Shown here one piece after another: positions 38,760 through 46,868 of a DNA stretch of 64,000 bases. The DNA is taken from positions 434,001 to 498,000 of the forward strand of contig CAVQUF010000003.1 in NCBI GenBank assembly GCA_963716865.1, in the 5' to 3' direction. Both the position numbers and the translations under genes were made by a program. Position 1 is the stretch's first letter; every line of letters starts with the position of its first letter. The notes under the pieces are model-generated. The model searched no databases. It saw nothing but the letters and a program-made list of their open reading frames with translations, and was not told the DNA's origin. Source of the DNA: AC-32 sp963716865. Lineage in GTDB: Bacteria > Actinomycetota > Thermoleophilia > Gaiellales > Gaiellaceae.

Positions 38760-40610
38760 ATGACCGACGCCGAGCGCTGGCGCGAGCTAGGTCAACAGCT
38801 CCGCGTCGACTCCGTCCGCAGCAGCGCGGTGACGAACTCGGGGCACCCGACCTCGTCGATGTCCGCCGCCGACCTGATGGCAGTGCTGCTCGCGAAGCAC
38901 CTCCACTACGACTTCGACGCGCCGGACGATCCGCACAACGACCACCTCGTCTTCTCGAAGGGCCACGCCTCGCCGCTGCTGTACTCGATGTTCCGCGCAG
39001 CCGGAGCGATCACCGTCGAGGAGTTGCTCACCTTCCGCGTCTTCGGGAGCCGCCTGCAGGGCCATCCGACACCCGCGATCCCGTGGGTCGACGTCGCGAC
39101 CGGCTCGCTCGGGCAGGGACTGCCTTACGGCGTCGGCATCGCGCTCGCCGGCAAGAAGCTCGACCGGCTGCCGTACACGGTCTGGGTCCTCTGCGGCGAC
39201 AGCGAGATCGCCGAGGGCTCGATGTGGGAGGCGTTCGAGCACGCCGCGTTCTACGAGCTAGACAACCTGATCGCGATCATCGACGTCAACCGGCTGGGTC
39301 AGCGCGGCCAGACAATGCACGGCTGGGATCTCGCCTCCTACGCTGACAGGGTGCGTGCCTTCGGCTGGCACGCGATCGAGGTGGACGGCCACGACGTCGA
39401 GGCGATCGACCGGGCCTACACGGAGGCGGTCTCGACCGAGGGCCAGCCGACGGTGCTGATCGCGAAGACGATCAAGGGCAAGGGCGTGAAGGCGGTCGAG
39501 GACAAGCTCGGGTGGCACGGCAAGGCGCTCGACGACCCCGAGGGCGCGATCGAGGAGCTCGGGGGAGTGAGGAACATCGTGGTCGACGTGGCGAAGCCCG
39601 ACCGCAGCGCGGAGCCGCACCGCTTCGAGACGACGGGCGAGCTGCAGCTGCCGAGCTGGGCGGTGGGCGAGGAGGTCGCGACGCGACGCGTCTACGGAGA
39701 CACGCTCGCCGCGCTCGGCTCGGCGCGCGGAGACATCGTCGCGCTCGACGGCGAGGTGAACAACTCCACGTTCGCGGAGATCTTCGCCGAGGCCCACCCG
39801 GACCGCTACTTCGAGATGTACATCGCCGAGCAGCAGATGGTCGCCACTGCCGTCGGCCTGCAGGTGCGCAAGTGGGTGCCGTTCGCCTCCTCGTTCGCGG
39901 CGTTCTTCTCGCGCGCGTACGACTTCATCCGCATGGCCGCGATCAGCCAGGCCGATATCCGGCTGTGCGGCTCGCACGCCGGGGTCTCGATCGGCGAGGA
40001 CGGGCCCTCGCAGATGGCGCTCGAGGACCTGGCGATGATGCGAGCCGTCCACGGCTCGACAGTCCTCTACCCGTCCGACGGGAACCAGACGGCGAAGCTC
40101 GTCGTCGAGATGGCCGACCGCAAGGGGATCGTCTTCCTGCGGACGACGCGGGCCGCGGCGCCTGTCCTCTACGGCGCGGACGAGAACTTCCCGATCGGCG
40201 GCTCGCGCGTGCTGCGCGACGGGGACGACGTGGCGATCGTCGCCGCGGGGATCACGCTGCACGAGTCGCTGAAGGCGGCCGAGCAGCTCGCCGGCGAAGG
40301 GATCTCCGCGCGTGTGATCGACCTCTACTCGGTCAAGCCCGTCGACGCAGAGACGCTGCGCGCGGCCGCGGAGGCGACCGGTGGGCGGATGCTCACGGTC
40401 GAGGACCACTGGGCGGAAGGCGGGATCGGCGACGCGGTGCTCGAGGCGCTCTCGGAAGGCGAAGGGCCTCTGCGGCTCGTTCGGCTCGCCGTGCGCGACC
40501 TGCCCGGCTCGGGGAAGCCCGCCGAGCTGCTGGCCGCCGCCGGAATCGACGCCGAGCACATCGCCGAGGCCGCGCGCTCGCTGGTCAGCGCAGCCGTGGG
40601 CGCGCGCTAG
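38760..40610 (+). CDS. tkt: Transketolase
   Basis: 616 residues from ATG 38760. Thiamine diphosphate site: CGDSEIAEGSMWEAFEHAAF followed by NLIAIIDVNRLGQRG. N-terminal sugar-binding His in TNSGHPTSSMSAADL and HLVFSKGHASPLLYS. Pyr domain with MYIAEQQMVATAVGLQ, the cofactor-activating Glu. Somewhat shorter than the 650-700 residue E. coli type, matching the compact transketolase class. It links pentose phosphates to glycolysis together with tal. The 21-base gap to divergent rpiB has no clear ribosome binding site, so a leaderless message is likely. Confidence 0.95.
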   Translation: MTDAERWRELGQQLRVDSVRSSAVTNSGHPTSSMSAADLMAVLLAKHLHYDFDAPDDPHNDHLVFSKGHASPLLYSMFRAAGAITVEELLTFRVFGSRLQGHPTPAIPWVDVATGSLGQGLPYGVGIALAGKKLDRLPYTVWVLCGDSEIAEGSMWEAFEHAAFYELDNLIAIIDVNRLGQRGQTMHGWDLASYADRVRAFGWHAIEVDGHDVEAIDRAYTEAVSTEGQPTVLIAKTIKGKGVKAVEDKLGWHGKALDDPEGAIEELGGVRNIVVDVAKPDRSAEPHRFETTGELQLPSWAVGEEVATRRVYGDTLAALGSARGDIVALDGEVNNSTFAEIFAEAHPDRYFEMYIAEQQMVATAVGLQVRKWVPFASSFAAFFSRAYDFIRMAAISQADIRLCGSHAGVSIGEDGPSQMALEDLAMMRAVHGSTVLYPSDGNQTAKLVVEMADRKGIVFLRTTRAAAPVLYGADENFPIGGSRVLRDGDDVAIVAAGITLHESLKAAEQLAGEGISARVIDLYSVKPVDAETLRAAAEATGGRMLTVEDHWAEGGIGDAVLEALSEGEGPLRLVRLAVRDLPGSGKPAELLAAAGIDAEHIAEAARSLVSAAVGAR

Positions 40611-40644
40611 CGCCCCACCCAGGCAACCTCCTACCCTTCTCGGC

Positions 40645-42522
40645 ATGGCAGTCGTCATCGCGTCGAACCTCCGCAAGGAGATCGCGGGCTCGCTGCTCTT
40701 CGAGGGCGTCTCGTTCTCGGTCGAGCGGCGCGACCGGCTCTCGCTCTCCGGCCCGAACGGGGCGGGCAAGACGACGCTGCTCCGGATCCTCGCGGGCGAG
40801 ACCGAGCTGCACGGTGGCGAGCTCGTGTTCTCGAAAGGCACGCGCACCGCGCTCCACGACCAGCGCCCACCGGTCCAGAGCGGCCTGAGCCTGCGCGACT
40901 ACGCCCTCGAGGGCGCCGCCGATCTAGCCGCGACCGAGGAGGAGCTCCGCACGCTCGAGCAGGCGATGGCCTCCGGCGACCACGGTCCGGCGACGCTCGG
41001 ACGTTACGCCGAGGCGCAGGCGCGGCTCGAGCACGCGGGCGGCTACGACTGGCGTGACCGTGCGGTGAGGACGTTGCGCGGGCTCGGCTTCGCCGACCGC
41101 GAGCTCGACCGGCCGCTCGACACGTTCTCCGGCGGAGAGCTCACGCGCGCCTCGCTGGCCCGCGCGCTCGCCGGCGACCCCGACCTGCTGCTGCTCGACG
41201 AGCCGACGAACCACCTCGACGTTGCGAACCTCGAGTGGCTGGAGCAGGAGCTGCAGTCGCTGGACGCCGCCGTCATCCTGGTCGCCCACGACCGCTGGTT
41301 CCTGGAGGCGGTGACGACGGGCGTGCTCGAGCTCGAGGCCGGCCGCTCACTGTTCTTCCCCGGGCCATGGCACGTCTGGCGCCGGGAGAAGGCCGCGCGA
41401 GCGGTCGCCGCGGCGAAGACGGCCGAGCGCGTGGGCGAGGACATCGCGAGGCTCGAGCGCTTCGTCGAGCGGTTCCGTTACAAGAAGAGCAAGGCGAAGC
41501 AGGCGCAGGCGAAGCTGACTCAGATCGGGCGGCTGGAGGAGGAGCGCGCGAGCGCAGCCGGCGAGCTCGAGCTGCTCACCCGGCGGAGCCGCTCACTCGG
41601 GTTCGACTTCCTCAACCCCAGCCGCAGCGGCCGCACGGTGGTCGAGGCGAAGGGCCTGGCGATCTCGGCGGGGGAGAAGGAGCTGCTCGGCGGCGCTTCG
41701 TTCGCGCTCGAGCGGGGTGAGCACGTCGGCCTCGTGGGGCCGAACGGCTCGGGGAAGACGACGCTCCTCGAGACGATCCTCGGACGCCGTGAGCCCGACG
41801 CCGGGTCGGTGAGGACCGGCTACGGGGTCGAGCTGGCGTACTTCTCCCAGCACGAGGTCGAGCTCGACGAGCGCGGGAGCGTCCTCGACTGCGCGCAGCG
41901 AGGGACGGGCCTGCCGCGGCCGCAGGCGCAATCGCTCCTCGGGCGCTTTCTCTTCTCCGGCTGGGAGGCCCACGAGAAGCCGGTGGTCGTGCTGTCCGGA
42001 GGAGAGCGGAGACGGCTCGCGCTCGCGATCGTCGTGGCCTCGGGCGCGAACTTCCTGGTGCTCGACGAGCCGACGAACCATCTCGATCTCGAGAGCCGCG
42101 AGGCGCTCGAGGCGGCGCTCGACGCGTTTCCGGGAACGGTCCTGCTCGTCTCCCACGACCGGGCGCTGCTGGACGCCGTCGCGCAACGCCTGCTCGCGAT
42201 CGAGGACAAGGAGATCAATTCGTACGACGGCGGCTGGGCCGAGTACGCCCGCAGCCGCGCCGAGCAGGAGGAGCCGGCGAACGAGCCCGCGCCCACGAGG
42301 CAACGGGCAAAGCCGAAGCCGGCGCCGACGACGCGCGCCAAGTCAAGCGAGCTCGAGCAGATCGAGGTCGAGATCGCGTCTCGCGAGCAGGCGGTCGCGG
42401 AACTGGAACGGCAGTTGTCCGAGGACTGGTCGAACGTCGCGACGCTCGCCGAGCACCGGCGCGCACGCGACGAGCTGCAGTCACTGCTCGCGCGCTGGGA
42501 AGAGCTGTTCGAGCGCCGCTAG
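40645..42522 (+). CDS. ABC-F family ATPase (ribosome-associated type)
   Basis: 625 residues from ATG 40645. Two ABC domains without membrane parts: Walker A GPNGAGKTTLLRILAG and GPNGSGKTTLLETILG; signatures FSGGELTRASLARALAG and LSGGERRRLALAIVVASG; Walker B DLLLLDEPTNHLD twice. The linker between domains is a basic coiled coil (YKKSKAKQAQAKLTQI). A C-terminal extension of about 80 residues (PAPTRQRAKPKPAPTTRAKS, then Glu/Arg heptads) may form another coiled coil. The family includes Uup, EttA and antibiotic-resistance proteins acting at the ribosomal E site. No drug or pathway context is evident, so a housekeeping translation role is the simpler reading. Confidence 0.92.
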   Translation: MAVVIASNLRKEIAGSLLFEGVSFSVERRDRLSLSGPNGAGKTTLLRILAGETELHGGELVFSKGTRTALHDQRPPVQSGLSLRDYALEGAADLAATEEELRTLEQAMASGDHGPATLGRYAEAQARLEHAGGYDWRDRAVRTLRGLGFADRELDRPLDTFSGGELTRASLARALAGDPDLLLLDEPTNHLDVANLEWLEQELQSLDAAVILVAHDRWFLEAVTTGVLELEAGRSLFFPGPWHVWRREKAARAVAAAKTAERVGEDIARLERFVERFRYKKSKAKQAQAKLTQIGRLEEERASAAGELELLTRRSRSLGFDFLNPSRSGRTVVEAKGLAISAGEKELLGGASFALERGEHVGLVGPNGSGKTTLLETILGRREPDAGSVRTGYGVELAYFSQHEVELDERGSVLDCAQRGTGLPRPQAQSLLGRFLFSGWEAHEKPVVVLSGGERRRLALAIVVASGANFLVLDEPTNHLDLESREALEAALDAFPGTVLLVSHDRALLDAVAQRLLAIEDKEINSYDGGWAEYARSRAEQEEPANEPAPTRQRAKPKPAPTTRAKSSELEQIEVEIASREQAVAELERQLSEDWSNVATLAEHRRARDELQSLLARWEELFERR

Positions 42523-43109
42523 GCGCTCTCCCCTGGCTCCGCGTCCTCGGCGAAGGTCGCGATCAGCGCCTCCGCCACGACGCGCATCGGACGGCCGGAG
42601 ACCTGGCTCGCCTTGCGCAGCCGCGCGAACGCCTCCTCCTCGCTCAGTCCCTCGCGCTCCATCAGCAAGCCCTTCGCGCGCTCGATGGCCTTGCGAGCGA
42701 CGAGCGCCTCGGCGAGCGAGTCGGCCTGCTCGCGCAGCGCGGTCAACTCCTCGTGCCTGGCGCACGCGGTCCGGATCGCCGGGAGCAGATCCTGCTCGCG
42801 GAACGGCTTCACGAGGTAGCCGAAGACGCCCGCCTCGACCGCGCGCGAGACGAGCTCGTCCTGGCCGTAGGCGGTCAGCATCACGATCGGGATCGGGCGC
42901 TCGTCGAGGATCCGCCGCGCGGCCTCGATCCCGTCGAGCCGCGGCATCTTGACGTCGAGCACCGCGAGATCAGGCAGCTCGGCGCGCGCGAGCTCGACCG
43001 CCTCCAGCCCGTCCTTTGCTTCGGCGCAGACCTCGAAGCCCGAGCGCTCCAGGAGCTCCCTCAGGTCGAGGCGAATGATCGTCTCGTCTTCGGCGACGAG
43101 GATCCTCAT
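42519..43109 (-). CDS. ANTAR-domain response regulator (PdtaR-like)
   Basis: 196 residues from ATG 43109 (MRILVAEDETIIRLDLRELL). Receiver domain residues 1-120: E7/D8, phosphoacceptor D52 in LAVLDVKMPRLDG, and Lys in YLVKPFREQDLL. A coiled-coil linker leads to an ANTAR RNA-binding domain (about 130-185) with ALVARKAIERAKGLLMEREG and LSEEEAFARLRKASQ. ANTAR regulators bind paired hexaloop hairpins in mRNA leaders to prevent termination. The GAF/HisKA_2 kinase 1.2 kb away is the natural partner. The terminator-like leaders of the glnA genes in this window are worth testing as targets. The gene overlaps the ABC-F gene end by four bases. Confidence 0.93.
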   Translation of the reverse strand: MRILVAEDETIIRLDLRELLERSGFEVCAEAKDGLEAVELARAELPDLAVLDVKMPRLDGIEAARRILDERPIPIVMLTAYGQDELVSRAVEAGVFGYLVKPFREQDLLPAIRTACARHEELTALREQADSLAEALVARKAIERAKGLLMEREGLSEEEAFARLRKASQVSGRPMRVVAEALIATFAEDAEPGESA

Positions 43110-43134
43110 CCGCCGGATCGTAGACTTCCCGGCC

Positions 43135-43776
43135 GTGGGCAACTGCTGCGCGCGCGGGTACGAACGGATCTTCGGCGAGCGGGTCGCCCGGCGGGACGCC
43201 CGCCGCTATCGGCGCAAGGGGCTAGACGGGACGGCGCAGAGGTTGGTGGACGAGGTCGCGGACCGGGGCATCGAGAACGCGGAGGTGCTCGAGATCGGCG
43301 GCGGGGTCGGCGCGATCGAGCTCGAGCTGCTCAAGCGCGGGGCGGCGCGGGCCACGAACGTCGAGCTGTCGCACGGCTACGACGAGGAGGGCGAGAAGCT
43401 GCTCTCGGAGGCCGGCCTCGCCGGACGGGTCGTGCGGCGTCACGGCGACTTCGTCGAAGCCGAGGGCGTCACCGAGCCCGCCGACGTCGTCGTCATGCAC
43501 CGGGTCGTCTGCTGCTATCCCGACCCCGATGCGCTCGTCGGGGCGGCCGCGGGACACGCCCGCCGCCTGCTGGCGCTCACCTTTCCGCGGAGCACGTGGT
43601 GGTCGAGGCTGGGAACGAGGGTCGCGAACGTCTACTTTCGCCTGGTCTGCCAGTTCGAGTCGTTCGTGCATCCGCCCGAGACGATCCTCGCCGCGGCGAG
43701 CTCGCGAGGCTTCACGCCGGTACATGAGCACACCGGCCGGATCTGGCGACTCGCCGTTCTCGAACGGGTTTCCTGA
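43135..43776 (+). CDS. SAM-dependent methyltransferase
   Basis: 213 residues from GTG 43135, divergent from the ANTAR regulator with 25 bases between starts. SAM site: AEVLEIGGGVGAIELELLKR (motif I), NVELSHGYDEEGEKLL with the acidic ribose contact, and ADVVVMHRVVCCYPDPDALV as motif post-II. The N-terminus GNCCARGYERIFGERVARRD contains a Cys pair. The fold is class I; the AFP-like VVCCYPD segment resembles Mg-protoporphyrin or ubiquinone-type methyltransferases, but no pathway partner is adjacent. Substrate unknown. Confidence 0.82.
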   Translation: MGNCCARGYERIFGERVARRDARRYRRKGLDGTAQRLVDEVADRGIENAEVLEIGGGVGAIELELLKRGAARATNVELSHGYDEEGEKLLSEAGLAGRVVRRHGDFVEAEGVTEPADVVVMHRVVCCYPDPDALVGAAAGHARRLLALTFPRSTWWSRLGTRVANVYFRLVCQFESFVHPPETILAAASSRGFTPVHEHTGRIWRLAVLERVS

Positions 43777-43812
43777 GCCCGCCGCCCTCCGGACGGCAGC
43801 GCAGGGGACGCC

Positions 43813-44130
43813 CTAGCCGACGACGGCGCCGACCACGACGTAGGAGAGCCCATCGGGTCCCGCCACAACCTGGCGGGCCGCCTCCGGTGGGACGAGCACG
43901 AACCGGCCCGGCTCGAGCGGCACCTCGTCGCCGTCGACGTGGAGCACGCCGCTGCCGCGGACCGGAATGTAGATCTCCTCCTGGCCCGACTGGGTCTCGT
44001 CGTGCTCGCGGCCCGCCTGCTCGGGCTGCGAGTCGAACTGGTTCACCTTGATCGCCCGCGCGCCGAGCTCGGCGGCGACCGGCTTGCGCCGCTCGTCGAT
44101 CTCGGAGGTGTCGAAGATGCGATAGGTCAC
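43813..44130 (-). CDS. Cupin domain protein
   Basis: 105 residues from ATG 44130. A single beta-barrel cupin: EQAGREHDETQSGQEEIYIP gives a metal-ligand motif with His and Glu, followed by VRGSGVLHVDGDEVPLEPGR and FVLVPPEAARQVVAGPDG. The second His of typical cupins is not clear, so metal binding is uncertain. It may bind a small ligand or act as an isomerase or dioxygenase relative. It lies between the methyltransferase and the sensor kinase without obvious coupling. Confidence 0.8.
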   Translation of the reverse strand: MTYRIFDTSEIDERRKPVAAELGARAIKVNQFDSQPEQAGREHDETQSGQEEIYIPVRGSGVLHVDGDEVPLEPGRFVLVPPEAARQVVAGPDGLSYVVVGAVVG

Positions 44131-44278
44131 GGTCCCGGAGGGTAGTAAATGTTCTCGCGCACGCGTCTAACTCTGGGTCCCGACCCGCCCCCCTGCCATG
44201 GCGATCAGCCTACCGCTGAAGCTCGCGCGGGTCCGTGTCGCACCTGTGTCGAGAGGGTGACTTCTGGGGCACAGGCGC

Positions 44279-45688
44279 TCACGCGGCGGGAAACACGACC
44301 TCCGCCCTGAGACCGCCTTCCGAGTCGAGCGAGAGCGTCCCGCCCAGCTCGTCGCGGACCAGCGCGCGGACGATCGACAAGCCGGTGCCCGAGACGGGCT
44401 CGCCGTCGACCCCGGCTCCGTCGTCCGCGATCGTGAGCGCCACCTGCCCGTCGCGTCGAGTCAGCTCGACCCGCACCGACTGGCCTCCGTGCTCGAGTGC
44501 GTTCTGCAGCAGTTCCGAGAAGACGAGTGCGAGAGCAGTCGCGCGATCTCCGGCCAGCGAGACCGGCTCCAGCACGGCATCGACCGTCTTGGACGCCCCC
44601 AGGCCCTGCACGAGCATCGCGCGCAGCCGATCGAGCAGCTCGCCGAGCTCGACGTCCTCGTCGCGCTGCTCCGTCAGCACCTCGTGCACGGCCGCGATCG
44701 CGAGGATCCGGTTCACCGAGTCGTTCAGGGCCTTCTGCGCGTCGACCCCGTCGGTCCGCGCCTGTAGACGCAACAGCGACGCGACGGTCTGCAGGTTGTT
44801 CTTGACCCGGTGGTGGATTTCCTGGGCGAGCACGCCGCGCAACACCGCCCGCCCGTGCTCGAGCGCAACTGCGGCGTGGCTCGCGATCGACCCGAGCAGC
44901 GCACGGTCTTCCGCGGAGAACGGCGTGTCGCGGTCGCAGACGAGCTCGCCGACCTGCCGCCCCTTCCAACGAAGCGGCACCCGCACCGCGTGCGTACCCG
45001 CGCGGCCTTCCGGCCACCCGACCTCGCCGTCCTCGAGGACCAGCGCCGCGCCCGTCGCGTCCAGCGCGTCCACCGTCGCCTCGACGATCCTCTCCAGCGA
45101 CTCCTCGAGGTAGAGCGACTCGGAGACCGCCTCGGAGATGCGCGCGAGCGCCTCCAGCTCGTCGACCCGCCGCTGCGCCTGCGTGTAGAGCTTGGCGTGC
45201 TCGATCGTCTGCGCGACCTGCGCCGCGATCGCGACCAGCAGGTCGATCTCCGCAAGCGAGAACTCGCGCGGCTCCCGCGTGCGCACGTTCAGCGCGCCTT
45301 CGAGCTTCTCGCGCGCCAGGATCGGCACCGCCAGGATCGACTCGTACTCGTCCTCGGGCAGGTTCGAGAACGCTTTGAAACGCTCGTCGAGATGCGCCTG
45401 AGCAGGGATCATGACGGGTGCCCGCTCGGAGGCAGCCGATCCCGTGATTCCTTCGCCCGGTCGCATGCGGGGCCTGCCGGTCATCTCCTCGACCCGCGTT
45501 CCGTGCGTCGCGCGGAGCACGAGCTCGTCGGCCTGCTCGTCGTAGAGGTACACGAAGCAGGCGTCCGCGCCGAGCGCCTCGGCGACTTCGCGGGCGACGA
45601 GCGCGAGCACCTCTTCGAGGTCGAGGCTCGAGTTGACGGCGGCGATCGTCTGCGTCAGCAGGCGCAGGTGACGTGCAGTCTCGTCCAC
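44279..45688 (-). CDS. GAF-domain sensor histidine kinase, HisKA_2 type (PdtaS-like)
   Basis: 469 residues from ATG 45688. Residues about 10-170 are a first GAF domain, with GADACFVYLYDEQADELVLR and AVPILAREKLEGALNVRTRE. Residues about 180-280 form a second GAF domain. The phospho-acceptor segment is LAQEIHHRVKNNLQTVASLL, the HisKA_2 pattern. ATPase motifs: ELLQNALEHGG (N box), IADDGAGVDG (G1) and SGTGLSIVRALV (G2). There are no membrane helices, so it senses a cytoplasmic signal. This domain set and the ANTAR regulator 1.2 kb away mirror the PdtaS-PdtaR pair of mycobacteria. Confidence 0.92.
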   Translation of the reverse strand: MDETARHLRLLTQTIAAVNSSLDLEEVLALVAREVAEALGADACFVYLYDEQADELVLRATHGTRVEEMTGRPRMRPGEGITGSAASERAPVMIPAQAHLDERFKAFSNLPEDEYESILAVPILAREKLEGALNVRTREPREFSLAEIDLLVAIAAQVAQTIEHAKLYTQAQRRVDELEALARISEAVSESLYLEESLERIVEATVDALDATGAALVLEDGEVGWPEGRAGTHAVRVPLRWKGRQVGELVCDRDTPFSAEDRALLGSIASHAAVALEHGRAVLRGVLAQEIHHRVKNNLQTVASLLRLQARTDGVDAQKALNDSVNRILAIAAVHEVLTEQRDEDVELGELLDRLRAMLVQGLGASKTVDAVLEPVSLAGDRATALALVFSELLQNALEHGGQSVRVELTRRDGQVALTIADDGAGVDGEPVSGTGLSIVRALVRDELGGTLSLDSEGGLRAEVVFPAA

Positions 45689-45732
45689 CTCTCCGATTGT
45701 AGGAGCGTGCCCAGGCCTTAGAGTTCCGCGCC

Positions 45733-46215
45733 GTGGACACGTACGAGTGGCTGCTGGTGTTCCATGTCACAGGCGCGTTCCTGTTGCTCGGCGGAGGTGT
45801 CGTCGCCGCGACCCTCAACCTTGCCGCAGTGCGGCGCGACCGGCGGCCGAGCGAGGTCGTCCTCCTCTTCGGCCTGATCCGGATCGCCGTCGTCTCGATC
45901 ATCGTCGGGATCGTGCTCGCCTTCGTGTTCGGCCTCTGGCTCGTCCACGAGGCGCCCTTCGGCTACAGCTACGGCGACGGCTGGGTGATCACGGCGATCG
46001 TGCTCCTGGTCCTCTCGGCCGTCATGGGCTCGATAGGCGGGCGGCGCGACGAGCAGACAGCGAAGTTCGCCCGGGAGCTGGCGGCTGCGGGGGACGCTCC
46101 GAGCGCAGAGCTTCTCGAACGCGTGCGCGACCCGGTCGCGCTCGTGCTCAACTACGGAAGCGGCCTCCTGCTCGTCGCGATCCTCGCGATCATGATCTGG
46201 AAGCCCGGGGCCTGA
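45733..46215 (+). CDS. DUF2269-like integral membrane protein
   Basis: 160 residues from GTG 45733. Four membrane helices: about 6-30 (WLLVFHVTGAFLLLGGGVVA), 45-70 (LLFGLIRIAVVSIIVGIVLA), 82-103 (GWVITAIVLLVLSAVMGSIG) and 138-157. A conserved His occurs in the first helix (VFHVTG), as in DUF2269 and related heme-linked membrane families. Its stop overlaps the start of the next, similar membrane gene, so the two probably form a hetero-oligomer. No function known. Confidence 0.72.
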   Translation: MDTYEWLLVFHVTGAFLLLGGGVVAATLNLAAVRRDRRPSEVVLLFGLIRIAVVSIIVGIVLAFVFGLWLVHEAPFGYSYGDGWVITAIVLLVLSAVMGSIGGRRDEQTAKFARELAAAGDAPSAELLERVRDPVALVLNYGSGLLLVAILAIMIWKPGA

Positions 46216-46652
46216 TGCTCGCCGCCCTTCGCCCCGACAGCTTCGATCTCCCGCTCTTCCTGCACGTCCTCGGGGCGACCTTGCTCTTCGGCGCGACCGC
46301 GACCATTGCGATCGCCGGCTACGCGAGCCGCCGGAGCCCCGACAACTCCGCGCTGCTCGCGCGGGTCGTGGCGGGCACGTTCCTGCTGGCGATCATTCCG
46401 AGCTTCATCCTGATGCGGGCAGGCGCCGCGTGGATCGTGAACAAGGAGTTCCCCGACGGAGCCGACACACCCGGATGGGTCGGCGTCGGTTTCGCCGTCT
46501 CCGAGCCCGGCGCGCTGCTGCTGATCGCCGTCGGCATCCTGGCGTGGATCTCGGTCCGGAAGAAGCGCGTCCTCCTGGCCGTGCCGATCCTCGCGAGCAT
46601 CTACCTGCTCGCACTCGCCGTTGCCTGGTTCGCGATGTCCGGCAAGCCGTAG
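46215..46652 (+). CDS. Four-helix integral membrane protein, paralogous neighbour
   Basis: 145 residues from ATG 46215 (TGATG overlap with the previous gene). Four hydrophobic segments: LPLFLHVLGATLLFGATATI, VVAGTFLLAIIPSFILMRAG, GALLLIAVGILAWISVRKKR and VLLAVPILASIYLLALAVAW. The His in LFLHVLGA aligns with that of the preceding protein, so both may be distant members of the same family. The gene ends at the edge of a repeat-rich gap. Confidence 0.7.
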   Translation: MLAALRPDSFDLPLFLHVLGATLLFGATATIAIAGYASRRSPDNSALLARVVAGTFLLAIIPSFILMRAGAAWIVNKEFPDGADTPGWVGVGFAVSEPGALLLIAVGILAWISVRKKRVLLAVPILASIYLLALAVAWFAMSGKP

Positions 46653-46696
46653 GACGCTGCCGCTCCGCCTGGCGCGACGTGACACAATGGCCGGCA

Positions 46697-46861
46697 GATC
46701 TCGCGCTGCTCTGCGGCAGTCGAGATCAAACTGACGGCCGACTGCGAGCTGCTGGATTTTCCGCAGCTCGCGGTCGTTCTGGAGCCAGAACGGGAGGGGC
46801 GCCACCCCAGAAGGCGCTCGCTTGCGACGCCGAGCATAAGAGGCCGTGCCGGCTTTGCCGT
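46697..46861 (-). repeat. Cluster of palindromes ending in double-hairpin repeat copy C
   Basis: Three stems in a row: GATCTCG/CGAGATC (46697-46727), GACTGCGAGCTGC/GCAGCTCGCGGTC (46740-46775, ten-base loop, one wobble) and CGTTCTGG-AG-CCAGAACG (46775-46792). Then follows copy C of the dispersed repeat (46812-46861, minus strand), containing TCGGCGTCGCAAGCGAGCGCCT. The whole gap lies directly after the glnA stop, sense to it, and codes for nothing convincing. It may act as a 3' processing or termination region, or be an inserted mobile repeat. Confidence 0.55.
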
Positions 46862-46868
46862 GCGGCCG

